Origin: Kocuria varians
GTDB taxonomy: Bacteria; Actinomycetota; Actinomycetes; Actinomycetales; Micrococcaceae
DNA length: 64,000 nt
Direction of reading: 5' to 3'
Assembly: GCF_006539885.1 (NCBI RefSeq)
Contig: NZ_BJNW01000010.1
Location: 1 to 64,000, forward strand
In this document: piece after piece, positions 17,409-26,439 of the stretch
Numbering within the stretch: the stretch's first letter is position 1
How the letters are laid out: each line of letters starts with the position of its first letter
Notes under the pieces: model-generated
What the model was told of the DNA's origin: nothing
Databases searched by the model: none
Seen by the model: the letters and a program-made list of their open reading frames with translations, nothing else
Program-made: the position numbers and the translations under genes

Positions 17409-19328
17409 ATGTCGCAGAGCACCTACGAATCCGTCTACCGCGCGAGCGTGGAGGACCCGGAGCGGTTCTGGCTCGACGCCGCCGGGGCCGTGGACTGGGT
17501 CACCCCGCCCACGCGCGCCCTCGACGGCTCCGCCGCACCCCTGTACCGGTGGTTCCCCGACGGCGAGCTGAACACGTGCGTCAACGCCGTCGACCGCCAC
17601 GTGGCGGCAGGTCACGGGCAGCGCACGGCCCTGATCTACGACTCCGCGGTGCTGGGCGTGCAGGAGCACATCAGCTACGCCCAGCTGCAGGAACGCGTCG
17701 CGCGCTTCGCGGGGGCGCTCGCTGCGCAGGGGGTCCGCAAGGGGGACCGGGTCCTGCTCTACATGCCGATGATCGCGGAGTCCGTGATCGCGATGCTCGC
17801 GTGCGCGCGGCTCGGAGCGGTGCACTCCGTGGTGTTCGGGGGCTTCGCGCCCAAGGAGCTCGCGAGCCGGATCGACGACTCCCAGCCGGTCGCGATCGTC
17901 ACCGCGTCCGGGGGAGTCGAGCCCAAGCGGCGGATCGAGTACCTGCCCGCGATCGAGGAGGCGCTGCAGCTCAGCGACCACGCGCCGTCGGCGGTGCTCG
18001 TCCACGAGCGCGAGGGCTTCACCACGAGCGTCGCCGACGCCCGCGAGCGCGTCGGGGCCGCCGGGGGTCCCTCGTGGCTGTCCTGGGCCGAGGCGCAGAA
18101 CGACGTGGAGCCGGCGGAGCCCGTGACCGTGAAGGCCACCGACCCGCTCTACATCCTCTACACGTCCGGGACCACGGGGAAGCCCAAGGGCGTGGTGCGC
18201 GACAACGGCGGCCACGCGGTGGCGCTGACGTGGTCCATGCGCAACATCTACGACGTCGCCGGTGGGGACGTGATGTGGACGGCGTCGGACGTCGGCTGGG
18301 TCGTGGGCCACTCGTACATCGTCTACGGGCCGCTGCTGGCCGGGGCCACCACCGTGGTCTACGAGGGCAAGCCCGTGGGGACCCCGGATGCCGGGGCCTT
18401 CTGGAAGCGCGTGGAGGAGCACGGCGTGAAGGTGCTCTTCACCGCCCCCACGGCGCTGCGGGCCATCCGGAAGGCGGATCCCGAGGGTGAGTTCGTGGCC
18501 CGGTACGACACATCCTCCCTGCAGGCCCTGTTCGTGGCGGGGGAGCGGCTCGACCCCGAGACCTACCACTGGGCGGCCCGGGTGCTCGGTGTCCCCGTGG
18601 TGGACCACTGGTGGCAGACCGAGACGGGGTGGGCCATCTGCGCCAACCCCTTCGGCATCGAGAAGCTGCCCATCGTGGCCGGCTCGCCCACCGTGCCGGT
18701 GCCCGGGTTCCACGTGGAGATCCTCGACCCCATCGGCGAGCCCCTGGGTCCCGGGGAGGAGGGCAACATCGCGGTGCGGCTGCCCCTGCCGCCCGGCACC
18801 CTGGCCACCCTGTGGGGCAACGACGAGCGCTTCGTCTCCTCCTACCTCTCCGCGTTCCCCGGCTACTACGCCACCGGCGACTCCGGGTACATCGACGAGA
18901 ACGGCTACGTGTTCGTGATGGGCCGCACCGACGACGTCATCAACGTCTCCGGCCACCGGCTCTCCACGGGGCAGATGGAGCAGATCGTGGCCACCCACCC
19001 TGAGGTCGCCGAGTGCGCGGTGATCGGCGTCAACGACCCCCTCAAGGGCCAGCGCCCCTCCGGCTACGTGGTGCTCAAGACCGGCTCGCAGGTCACGCAG
19101 GAGCAGCTGCGGGAGGACCTCGTGACCATGGTGCGCTCGCAGATCGGTCCCGTGGCGGACTTCAAGGACGTCTCCGTGGTCGAGGCCCTGCCCAAGACAC
19201 GCTCCGGCAAGATCCTGCGCAAGACCATGCGCCAGATGGCCGACGGCGAGCAGTACGTGGTGCCCTCCACCATCGAGGACCACTCCGTGCTGGAGGCGCT
19301 GCACGCGGTGCTCGCCCCGAAACGGTGA
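17409..19328 (+). CDS. prpE: Propionyl-CoA synthetase
   Basis: The enzyme activates propionate (and probably acetate) to its CoA ester through an acyl-AMP. The 639-residue ANL-superfamily protein has the P-loop YILYTSGTTGKPKG at about residues 247-260. Further motifs are DHWWQTETGW near residue 400, the hinge region YATGDSGYIDENGYVFVMGR near residue 490, and the acylatable Lys in LPKTRSGKILRK near residue 600. Divergent to gntR-prpDBC with a shared regulatory region, it supplies propionyl-CoA to PrpC. A dicarboxylate symporter follows on the same strand after 209 bp. Confidence 0.92.
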   Translation: MSQSTYESVYRASVEDPERFWLDAAGAVDWVTPPTRALDGSAAPLYRWFPDGELNTCVNAVDRHVAAGHGQRTALIYDSAVLGVQEHISYAQLQERVARFAGALAAQGVRKGDRVLLYMPMIAESVIAMLACARLGAVHSVVFGGFAPKELASRIDDSQPVAIVTASGGVEPKRRIEYLPAIEEALQLSDHAPSAVLVHEREGFTTSVADARERVGAAGGPSWLSWAEAQNDVEPAEPVTVKATDPLYILYTSGTTGKPKGVVRDNGGHAVALTWSMRNIYDVAGGDVMWTASDVGWVVGHSYIVYGPLLAGATTVVYEGKPVGTPDAGAFWKRVEEHGVKVLFTAPTALRAIRKADPEGEFVARYDTSSLQALFVAGERLDPETYHWAARVLGVPVVDHWWQTETGWAICANPFGIEKLPIVAGSPTVPVPGFHVEILDPIGEPLGPGEEGNIAVRLPLPPGTLATLWGNDERFVSSYLSAFPGYYATGDSGYIDENGYVFVMGRTDDVINVSGHRLSTGQMEQIVATHPEVAECAVIGVNDPLKGQRPSGYVVLKTGSQVTQEQLREDLVTMVRSQIGPVADFKDVSVVEALPKTRSGKILRKTMRQMADGEQYVVPSTIEDHSVLEALHAVLAPKR

Positions 19329-19433
19329 GCCCCGCGGCCGTGACCCGCGATCCACGCGTCGGCATCCCTTGAAACAGTGGCGCCGTGGCCGTGATCCTCC
19401 GCACCGCGGGCGGCTCCCGCCGATAGGGTGAGC

Positions 19434-19453
19434 CCCGTCATGTCTGTGACGGG
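19434..19453 (+). promoter_or_regulatory. Dyad just downstream of a possible -10 before dctA-like gene
   Basis: CCCGTCA (19434-19440) and TGACGGG (19447-19453) form a perfect 7-bp inverted repeat with a 6-nt spacer. TAGGGT at 19424-19429 could be a -10, which would place the dyad at the 5' end of the symporter transcript. It may be an operator or an mRNA hairpin; the call is weak. Confidence 0.35.
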
Positions 19454-19537
19454 CGTGACGCGCCCGCGCCCGCACCCCGGCGCGCGGCCCCGCCCGTCGG
19501 ACACACCACGATCCATCCCGAGGCACCAGGAGCCACC

Positions 19538-20989
19538 ATGACAAGCCAACCGGTCGCGCGCGATCCGCGCGACGCCCAGCCACCCCGCCGCAAGAAGCGG
19601 GACCGCACCCACTACCTCTACATCGCCGTGATCGCCGCGGTGGTGCTGGGCATCGTGGTGGGTCTGCTGTTCCCCACGGTCGGTGTCGCGCTCAAGCCCC
19701 TCGGCACGGGATTCGTGGCACTGATCAAGATGATCATCGCGCCGGTGATCTTCTGCACCATCGTGCTTGGCGTGGGATCGGTCGCGAAGGCCGCCACGGT
19801 GGGCAAGGTGGGCGGCCTGGCGCTGCTGTACTTCATCGTGATGTCCACGTTCGCCCTGGCCATCGGTCTGCTGGTGGGCAACATCGTGCAGCCGGGCGAG
19901 GGCCTGGGCCTGGCGAACGCGCACTTCGACTCCTCCTCCCTGAACTCCGGGGCTTCCGAAGGCGGGGAGGGTGGACTGACCGGGTTCGTACTCGGCATCA
20001 TCCCCACCACACTGTTCTCCGCGCTGACGTCCGGGCAGATCCTGCAGACGCTGCTGATCGCGCTGCTCGTGGGCTTCGCGCTGCAAGCCATGGGCCCGGG
20101 CGGGGCACCCGTGCTCAAGGCCGTGGGCTACCTGCAGGCAGTCGTGTTCAAGCTGCTGTCCATGATCATGTGGCTCGCCCCGATCGGTGCGTTCGGTGCC
20201 ATCGCCGCCGTCGTCGGTGCCACGGGCATGAAGGCCGTGTTCTCCCTGCTGGGGCTGATGGTCGCCTTCTACGTCACCTGCATCCTGTTCGTGGTGGTGG
20301 TGCTCGGGCTGATCCTCAAGGTCGTCTCCGGCGTGAGCATCTTCAAGCTCATGAAGTACCTGGCCCGCGAGTACCTGCTGATCTTCTCCACCTCGTCCTC
20401 CGAGGCCGCCCTGCCGCGCCTGATCGCCAAGATGGAGCACCTGGGCGTGTCCAAGCCGGTCGTGGGCATCGTGGTGCCCACCGGCTACTCGTTCAACCTG
20501 GACGGCACCGCGATCTACCTGACCATGGGCGCGCTGTTCATCGCGGACGCGATGGGCAAGCCCATGGCGCTGGGGGAGCAGATCGCGCTGCTCGTGTTCA
20601 TGATCATCGCCTCGAAGGGTGCGGCGGGCGTCACCGGCGCCGGCATCGCCACCCTGGCGGCCGGGCTGCAGTCCCACCGGCCGGACCTGCTCAACGGCGT
20701 GGACCTGATCGTGGGCATCGACCGTTTCATGTCCGAGGCCCGCGCCCTGACCAACTTCTCCGGCAACGCCGTGGCCACGCTCGTGCTCGGCACGTGGGTC
20801 AAGGAGGTCGACAGGGACCGCGTGAAGCGTGTGCTCTCGGGTGCGGAGCCCTTCGACGAGGCCAGCCTGGCCGTGGACCCGCACGTGGCGGTCGGGGCCG
20901 ACGGTGCCTCCAGCGGTGCGGGCGCCGCGGCGTGGTCGTCGGGCACCGCGCAGGGCGACGGCACGACGACGTCGCCCGCGGACCGGTAG
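19538..20989 (+). CDS. C4-dicarboxylate:cation symporter (DctA-like)
   Basis: The 483-residue SLC1-fold transporter shows eight membrane segments. A serine-rich re-entrant loop ends in FSTSSSEAALPRLIAKME near residue 290, with the motif GYSFNLDGTAIYLTMGALF near residue 315 and the second loop SKGAAGVTGAGIATLAAG near residue 360. These motifs are those of DctA/GltP proteins that import succinate, fumarate or malate. The first ~28 residues are basic and cytoplasmic; the C-terminal ~55 are disordered. Succinate is a product of PrpB, so a shared metabolic theme with prpE upstream is plausible. A separate promoter is likely. Confidence 0.9.
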   Translation: MTSQPVARDPRDAQPPRRKKRDRTHYLYIAVIAAVVLGIVVGLLFPTVGVALKPLGTGFVALIKMIIAPVIFCTIVLGVGSVAKAATVGKVGGLALLYFIVMSTFALAIGLLVGNIVQPGEGLGLANAHFDSSSLNSGASEGGEGGLTGFVLGIIPTTLFSALTSGQILQTLLIALLVGFALQAMGPGGAPVLKAVGYLQAVVFKLLSMIMWLAPIGAFGAIAAVVGATGMKAVFSLLGLMVAFYVTCILFVVVVLGLILKVVSGVSIFKLMKYLAREYLLIFSTSSSEAALPRLIAKMEHLGVSKPVVGIVVPTGYSFNLDGTAIYLTMGALFIADAMGKPMALGEQIALLVFMIIASKGAAGVTGAGIATLAAGLQSHRPDLLNGVDLIVGIDRFMSEARALTNFSGNAVATLVLGTWVKEVDRDRVKRVLSGAEPFDEASLAVDPHVAVGADGASSGAGAAAWSSGTAQGDGTTTSPADR

Positions 20990-21018
20990 CCCGGCCCACC
21001 TGGAGCGTGTCCTCCTCC

Positions 21019-21050
21019 AACGCCCACCCCGCGCCCGCGGGGTGGGCGTT
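21019..21050 (+). terminator. Terminator after the DctA-like gene
   Basis: A stem of at least 13 bp (AACGCCCACCCCGC at 21019-21032 with its complement ending at 21050) has a very short loop. It lies 30 bp after the stop codon. Confidence 0.85.
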
Positions 21051-21220
21051 CGTCGTCGGGGGTCCGGAGGTGGCGACGGGTCAGGACCGGGCCGCTGGGC
21101 ACCGTGGAGAGGACGGGGCGACGGCATGGGGAGCTCGGGCCCGGGATGGGGGAGGCAGCCGGAGCGCCGTGGAAGTTGCGAAAAGAAACAGCTGTGACGC
21201 GGCATTCCTGGGAGTTCTCC

Positions 21221-21226
21221 TACACT
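21221..21226 (+). promoter_or_regulatory. Possible -10 (TACACT) for the GT2/membrane-protein pair
   Basis: TACACT lies 46 nt upstream of the GTG start of the glycosyltransferase. A good -35 is not apparent at 16-18 bp. The surrounding stretch (21176-21230) is relatively A-rich for this genome, as promoters are. Confidence 0.4.
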
Positions 21227-21271
21227 GAACCCCACGTGCGTTCGTCCCCCTAAGAACCGACAGGATCCTCC

Positions 21272-22324
21272 GTGAACAATTTTCGCAGCCCCTCCGTGGT
21301 GGCCATCGTGCCGTGCCATAACGAGGAGGCCGCCGTGGGCAAGGTCCTCGCCGACCTGCGCCACCACCTTCCCCACGCAGAGGTCTACGTCTACGACAAC
21401 TGCTCCACGGACCGCACCGCCGAGGTCGCCCGGGAGGCGGGTGCCCACGTGCGGACCGAGACCGAGAAGGGCAAGGGCAACGTGGTGCGACGGGCCTTCG
21501 CGGACCTCGACGCGGACGTCTACCTGCTGGTGGACGGGGACGACACCTATGACATCGCCGATGCCCCCGCGATGATCGACACGCTCCTCTCCGGTCCCTA
21601 CGACCACGTGCTGGGGGTGCGCCAGCAGATCTCCTCGACCGCCTACCGGGCCGGGCACGAGTCCGGCAACCGTGCGTTCAACCGCATGGTGAGCTTCGCG
21701 TTCCGCCGTGAGGTCACGGACATGCTCAGCGGCTACCGGGTCTTCTCGCGGCGCTTCGTGAAGTCCTTCCCGGCGCTGTCCCGGGAGTTCGAGATCGAAA
21801 CCGAGCTGACGATCCACGCCGTCAACGCCCGCGTGCCGCAGGTGGAGGTGCCCGTGGGGTTCCGCGACCGAGCGGAGGGCACCGAGAGCAAGCTGCGGAC
21901 CTACCACGACGGCTTCCGGATCCTCCGCATCCTCTCGCAGCTGCTGTTCCTCGAACGCCCGCTGCTCGTCAACGGCCTGCTCACCGCCGCGCTCGGTCTC
22001 GTGGCCCTGGTCCTGGGCCTGCCGGTGGTGTGGGACTTCGTGCAGACCGGCCTGGTGCCGCGGCTGCCCACTGCGCTGCTCGCCGCCGCGCTGATGATCA
22101 TGGCCGGGGTCTTCCTGGTCCTGGGCGTCCTGCTCAACGGGCTCGTCGTCTCCCGGCGCGAGGCGTCCCGGTTGTTCTACCTGCGCCTGGCGGCCCCGCC
22201 GTTCCAACCGCTGCCGTCCGCGACCACCCGCGTGGGGGAGGACCCCGCACCGGCCACGGGTGGGTCTTCTGCCGAGCGCGGCGACCACCTCCAGCACCAC
22301 GCACCCCGGGAAGCAGGCCTGTGA
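21272..22324 (+). CDS. GT2 family glycosyltransferase with two C-terminal membrane helices
   Basis: The 350-residue protein has a GT-A fold: VVAIVPCHNEEAAVGKVL at the N-terminus, YDNCSTDRTAEVAREAG near residue 41, and the DxD-type motif LLVDGDDTYD near residue 88. LSGYRVFSRRFVKSFP follows near residue 152. Two hydrophobic segments (~230-250 and ~268-292) anchor it. This layout resembles polyprenyl-phosphate sugar transferases (DPM1/GtrB type) that load a lipid carrier at the inner membrane face. Start GTG 21272; the stop overlaps the next ATG by 1 bp. The partner gene is an unknown membrane protein, suggesting a two-gene envelope glycan module. Confidence 0.83.
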   Translation: MNNFRSPSVVAIVPCHNEEAAVGKVLADLRHHLPHAEVYVYDNCSTDRTAEVAREAGAHVRTETEKGKGNVVRRAFADLDADVYLLVDGDDTYDIADAPAMIDTLLSGPYDHVLGVRQQISSTAYRAGHESGNRAFNRMVSFAFRREVTDMLSGYRVFSRRFVKSFPALSREFEIETELTIHAVNARVPQVEVPVGFRDRAEGTESKLRTYHDGFRILRILSQLLFLERPLLVNGLLTAALGLVALVLGLPVVWDFVQTGLVPRLPTALLAAALMIMAGVFLVLGVLLNGLVVSRREASRLFYLRLAAPPFQPLPSATTRVGEDPAPATGGSSAERGDHLQHHAPREAGL

Positions 22325-23718
22325 TGGCATCGACGGCAGTGAAGTCCCGGACGCGTCTGCTCTGGTTCCGCAAGGGCCTCCGAGCCCTGGGTGTCCTCGT
22401 GGCGCTCCAGTTCGTCCTCATGGGACTGCTCGTGGTGGGTCAGACCGTGCCCGACAAGCCGATCGTGGACAACCTCATGACCGCGGTCAAGGAGGGAACC
22501 TACGGTCCCAGCGCCATCCCGGACCGCATGGGCACCCCGTCCGACACGTTCACGGAGTGCGTGGTCGTGGGGACCGGACTCGGCGCCGATCCGGAGGAGT
22601 CGGCGCGCAGTCGGGCCGCGCGCATGCCCCGGATCGGCAACTGCGACGGCGGCGCCGAGGACATCAAGGCGGTGGCCGCCGGCAAGGTCTTCAACTTCGA
22701 TTACTACAAGTACTGGGCGGGCTACACCGTCTTCACGCGGCCCGTGCTCGCGGTCGCGGGCATGGACGGGCTGCGGATCGCCTCCGGTGCGCTCATGATC
22801 GCGTGCCTCTTCGGGGCGCTGCTCGCGGTGCGGGCCCGGACCAACACGGCGGTGTCCTTGGGACTCCTCCTGCCGTTCGTCCTCGGCACGAACATGCTCT
22901 CCACGCCCTCCACGTCCTTCAGCCAGTCGATCTCCATCGCCTTCATCTTCCTCTCGGTCATCCTGACCGCGGTGGGCGCCGGGCGCAGCCGGTACCTCGG
23001 CCTGCTGGGGGCGATCGTGGGCGCAGGGCTGTTCTGCTACGTGGACCTGCTGACCACCCCGGCGATCCCGTGGGCGATGTCCGGGTTCACGCTCGCCGCG
23101 GCCACCTGGTACCGGACGCGCCGGCTCGGGACCGCCGCGCTGTGGGGCGTGCTGGGTACCGTGGCGTGGGGCGCCGCCTTCGCGTTCACGTGGGTCTCCC
23201 GGTGGGCCTTCGGGGCCGCCTTCCTGGGCCTCGACCGCACGGTCGCCATGGTCAAGGAGAACGTGGGCTTCCGCACCTCTGGGGACTGGAAGGGCGTCTC
23301 CAACGCCTTCGGCGCGGGGGTCACGCGCAACGTCGACTACTGGTGGGGTCACATCCCCACGTCCCACCTGGTGCTGCTCGGGTGCGCGGTCGCCGCGCTG
23401 GTCGGTCTGCTCCTCGCCTGGCGACGCGGCGGGTTCCGCCGCTGGGCCGTCGCGCTCGTGCTGAGCCTGCCCGCCGCCGTCGTCCCGTTCTGGTACACCG
23501 TGGTGAGCAACCACTCGCAGATCCACGCGTTCTTCGTGAACCGCGGCGTGCCCACCGCGCTCGCCGTGGTCACGGCGGCGTGCCTGCTGGCCGCCGCACG
23601 TCCACGGTCGGACCGCGAGTCCCGCGACGCCTCCGTCGGCGCGCGCACCCGTCGCGAGCAGGTGCCGGACTCCGAGCACGACGACGACCGCGCACCCGTC
23701 CGCGAACCGGCCGTCTGA
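22324..23718 (+). CDS. Large multi-spanning membrane protein of unknown function, partner of the GT2 gene
   Basis: The 464-residue protein has an N-terminal membrane helix (~residues 20-42). A ~100-residue probably external segment follows with two cysteines (in TECVVVGT and IGNCDGG), then about eight or nine further helices to residue ~430, and a charged cytoplasmic tail. Topology and pairing with a lipid-carrier GT2 enzyme recall GT-C type sugar transferases, which have many helices and a large first loop, but I cannot see a clear catalytic DD/DE motif in that loop. It is translationally coupled to the GT2 gene (TGATG). I do not recognise the family. Confidence 0.75.
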   Translation: MASTAVKSRTRLLWFRKGLRALGVLVALQFVLMGLLVVGQTVPDKPIVDNLMTAVKEGTYGPSAIPDRMGTPSDTFTECVVVGTGLGADPEESARSRAARMPRIGNCDGGAEDIKAVAAGKVFNFDYYKYWAGYTVFTRPVLAVAGMDGLRIASGALMIACLFGALLAVRARTNTAVSLGLLLPFVLGTNMLSTPSTSFSQSISIAFIFLSVILTAVGAGRSRYLGLLGAIVGAGLFCYVDLLTTPAIPWAMSGFTLAAATWYRTRRLGTAALWGVLGTVAWGAAFAFTWVSRWAFGAAFLGLDRTVAMVKENVGFRTSGDWKGVSNAFGAGVTRNVDYWWGHIPTSHLVLLGCAVAALVGLLLAWRRGGFRRWAVALVLSLPAAVVPFWYTVVSNHSQIHAFFVNRGVPTALAVVTAACLLAAARPRSDRESRDASVGARTRREQVPDSEHDDDRAPVREPAV

Positions 23719-23750
23719 CACCCGGACGCCCGCCCCGAGGGGTGGGTGTC
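23717..23750 (+). terminator. Possible terminator after the membrane-protein gene
   Basis: GACACCC (23717-23723, overlapping the stop codon) pairs with GGGTGTC (23744-23750) around a C/G-rich interior. The stem is only 7 bp, so this is a moderate call. Confidence 0.45.
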
Positions 23751-23840
23751 CGCGCAGGCCGGGATCGGCGTCGCAGCACGTCGGCGGTAGGGTAGGGCGG
23801 TGAGACCCGTACTGACGCCCAGGAAGGAAGGCTGTCGCTC

Positions 23841-24734
23841 GTGAGCAACGCCCATGAAGAGAGGCCCGCGCAGACCGAGGCCGCGGTGTCCGACGCCGTC
23901 GGCCCCACCGGTCGCCCCCTGCGGACCTTCCCGGATCCCCCCGAGCTCACCGAGCACGGCCCCGCGCGCATCATTGCGATGGTCAACCAGAAGGGCGGGG
24001 TCGGCAAGACGACCTCCACGATCAACCTCGGTGCGGCGCTCGCGGAGCTCGGCCGCAAGGTGCTGCTAGTGGACTTCGACCCGCAGGGCGCGCTGTCCGC
24101 GGGCTTCGGCTCCAACCCGCACGAGCTGGACCTGACCATCTACAACGTGATGATGGACCGCTCCGTGGACGTGTGGGACGTGGTGCAGCAGACGCACGTG
24201 GAGAACGTGGACCTGCTGCCCGCCAACATCGACCTCTCGGCCGCTGAGGTGCAGCTGGTCAACGAGGTCGCACGCGAGCAGGTGCTCGCCTCGGCGCTGC
24301 GCAAGGTCGAGGACTACTACGACGTGATCCTCATCGACTGCCAGCCCTCGCTCGGCCTGCTCACGGTCAACGCGCTCACGGCCTCGCACGGCGTGATCAT
24401 CCCGCTGATCTGCGAGTTCTTCGCGCTGCGCGCCGTGGCCCTGCTGGTGGACTCGATCTCCAAGGTGCAGGACCGGATCAACCCCAAGCTGCAGATCGAC
24501 GGCGTCCTGGCCACCATGTTCGACTCGCGCACGCTGCACTCGCGCGAGGTGATCGCCCGGATCGTGGACGCGTTCGGGGACAAGGTCTTCGACACCGTCA
24601 TCAAGCGCACCGTGAAGTTCCCGGACGCCACCGTGGCCGCGGAGCCCATCCTGAACTTCGCCACGAACCACCCCGGGGCGGAGTCCTACCGCCAGCTTGC
24701 GCGTGAGCTGATCTCGCGCGGCGGCGCACCGTGA
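23841..24734 (+). CDS. parA: ParA/Soj-family ATPase of the scp cluster
   Basis: The 297-residue protein has a ~40-residue variable N-terminus. The deviant Walker A follows near residue 52 (QKGGVGKTTSTINLGAAL), then motif A' LLVDFDPQGALSAGF and Walker B VILIDCQPSLGLLTVNA. It is the Rv1708-type ParA that heads the parA-scpA-scpB cluster, distinct from the ParA beside parB at the origin. A role in chromosome organisation is inferred. GTG 23841 is preceded by AGGAAGGAAG at 10 nt. TAGGGT at 23788 is a possible -10. scpA starts 22 bp after its stop. Confidence 0.9.
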   Translation: MSNAHEERPAQTEAAVSDAVGPTGRPLRTFPDPPELTEHGPARIIAMVNQKGGVGKTTSTINLGAALAELGRKVLLVDFDPQGALSAGFGSNPHELDLTIYNVMMDRSVDVWDVVQQTHVENVDLLPANIDLSAAEVQLVNEVAREQVLASALRKVEDYYDVILIDCQPSLGLLTVNALTASHGVIIPLICEFFALRAVALLVDSISKVQDRINPKLQIDGVLATMFDSRTLHSREVIARIVDAFGDKVFDTVIKRTVKFPDATVAAEPILNFATNHPGAESYRQLARELISRGGAP

Positions 24735-24756
24735 CCCCGGCGGGGCGTGCGCCCCG

Positions 24757-25686
24757 GTGAGCACGAGTACCGAGCTCGCCACGGCGGCCGAGACGGAGAA
24801 GGACAGCGGCTTCACCGTGGCCCTGGAGAACTTCCAGGGGCCCTTCGACGTCCTGCTCTCGCTGATCGCCAAGCACGAGATGGACATCACCCAGGTGTCC
24901 CTCTCCGTGGTCACGGACGAGTTCATCCAGTACGTGCGCGCGCTGCAGGACAGTGCCTCGCCCAAGGCACTGGACGAGGCGAGCGAGTTCCTGGTGGTCG
25001 CCGCCACGCTGCTGGACCTCAAGGCGGCCCGGCTGCTGCCGCGCGGCGAGGTGGAGGACGAGTACGACGTCGAGCTGCTCGAGGCCCGCGACCTGCTCTT
25101 CGCCCGGCTGCTGCAGTACAAGGCGTTCAAGGAGGTCGCGGGCCAGCTCAACGTGCGCTTCGCGGCCGAGTCCGTGCGGATCCCGCGCCAGGTGGACCTG
25201 GACCCCGCCGTGACCACCGCGCTGCCCCCGCTCACGTGGACGCTCACCCCGGACCAGCTCGCGCAGCTCGCGGTCGCCGCGCTGGACCCGGAGCGCCACG
25301 TCCCGGACGAGGTCGACGTCGCCCACCTCCACGGCGCGCAGGTGCGGGTCGCGGACGAGGCCGAGGTGCTCGCCGAGGCCCTGCGGGACGGCGCGGACCA
25401 CACGTTCCACTCGCTGATCGCGGACGCGGAGTCCACGCTCGTGATCGTGGTGCGCTTCCTCGCCCTGCTGGAGATGTACCGGGACCGCGTGGTGCGCCTG
25501 CACCAGGAGGAGACGCTCGGCCCGCTGCTCGTGCGCTGGGACGGGCCCGCCGAGTGGACGGCGGAGGCCCTGAGCAGCGAGTACACGGGGGCCAGGACGA
25601 CCGGCGCCCAGACCGCCGGCGAGGAGACCGCGGGGGAGCCAGCGGCCTCGTCGGCCAGCACCGCGGACGAAAACCTGGGAGACTGA
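24757..25686 (+). CDS. scpA: Segregation and condensation protein A
   Basis: ScpA is the kleisin that bridges SMC heads. The 309-residue protein has the conserved N-terminal block FQGPFDVLLSLIAKHEMDIT near residue 26. FLVVAATLLDLKAARLLP follows near residue 80, and the C-terminal winged helix (VIVVRFLALLEMYRDRVVRL) near residue 230. About 55 C-terminal residues are Ala/Thr-rich and unstructured. scpB follows after 18 bp. Confidence 0.93.
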   Translation: MSTSTELATAAETEKDSGFTVALENFQGPFDVLLSLIAKHEMDITQVSLSVVTDEFIQYVRALQDSASPKALDEASEFLVVAATLLDLKAARLLPRGEVEDEYDVELLEARDLLFARLLQYKAFKEVAGQLNVRFAAESVRIPRQVDLDPAVTTALPPLTWTLTPDQLAQLAVAALDPERHVPDEVDVAHLHGAQVRVADEAEVLAEALRDGADHTFHSLIADAESTLVIVVRFLALLEMYRDRVVRLHQEETLGPLLVRWDGPAEWTAEALSSEYTGARTTGAQTAGEETAGEPAASSASTADENLGD

Positions 25687-25704
25687 ACCCCGCACAGGAT
25701 CGGT

Positions 25705-26433
25705 GTGAACCGTACCGAAGGAGATGATGGCGCCGTGGCACACACGGACCCCGCGGCCCCCGCCGAGAGCGTGGGGCGCACCCCCATAACCGAGGACCTG
25801 CACGCAGCCCTGGAGGCCGTGCTCATGGTCGCGGCGGCCCCCGTGAGCGTCGAGGAGTTCGCGCGGGTCACCGGTGAGCCCTCGCACCGCGTGCGCAGCG
25901 CGCTGGAGCACCTCAAGGCGGACTACGACGGCGTGACCGGGAACACCGGCACCGCCGCACCGCAGCACGCGGATCCCGACTATGATGGAGGGTCGGTCTC
26001 GCACGCGGACCGGGGCTCCCACGCCCCGACGACTCCCCGCGTCCGGGGCTTCGAGCTGCGCGAGGTGGCCGGGGGCTGGCGTATCTACTCCCGCAGCGAC
26101 TACGCGCAGCTCGTCACGGACTTCGTGGTGGAGGGCAACAGCTCTCGGCTCTCCCAGGCGGCCCTGGAGACGCTGGCGGTGGTGGCCTACCTGCAGCCGG
26201 TCTCCCGTTCCCGCGTCTCGGCGATCCGCGGCGTGAACGTGGACGGTGTGGTGCGCACCCTCGTGCAGCGCGGTCTGCTCACGGCCTACGAGCGCGAGGA
26301 GGCCTCGGGCTCCGTCCTGTACTCCATCACCCCCCTTTTCCTGGAAAAACTCGGTCTCGGCTCGCTGGACGAGCTCCCGGACATCGCACCGCTGCTGCCC
26401 GGAACCGACCAACTTGACGACGTAGAGGACTGA
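25705..26433 (+). CDS. scpB: Segregation and condensation protein B
   Basis: ScpB dimerises through winged helices and binds ScpA. The 242-residue protein shows the first winged helix (LHAALEAVLMVAAAPVSVEE) and the second (LSQAALETLAVVAYLQPVSR and IRGVNVDGVVRTLVQRGL). Between them lies a ~35-residue insertion (residues ~80-115) rich in Asp, Gly and His that lengthens the usual linker. GTG 25705 is the longest start; GTG 25735 follows AAGGAG at 11 nt and is an alternative. Confidence 0.92.
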   Translation: MNRTEGDDGAVAHTDPAAPAESVGRTPITEDLHAALEAVLMVAAAPVSVEEFARVTGEPSHRVRSALEHLKADYDGVTGNTGTAAPQHADPDYDGGSVSHADRGSHAPTTPRVRGFELREVAGGWRIYSRSDYAQLVTDFVVEGNSSRLSQAALETLAVVAYLQPVSRSRVSAIRGVNVDGVVRTLVQRGLLTAYEREEASGSVLYSITPLFLEKLGLGSLDELPDIAPLLPGTDQLDDVED

Positions 26434-26439
26434 TCAGAC

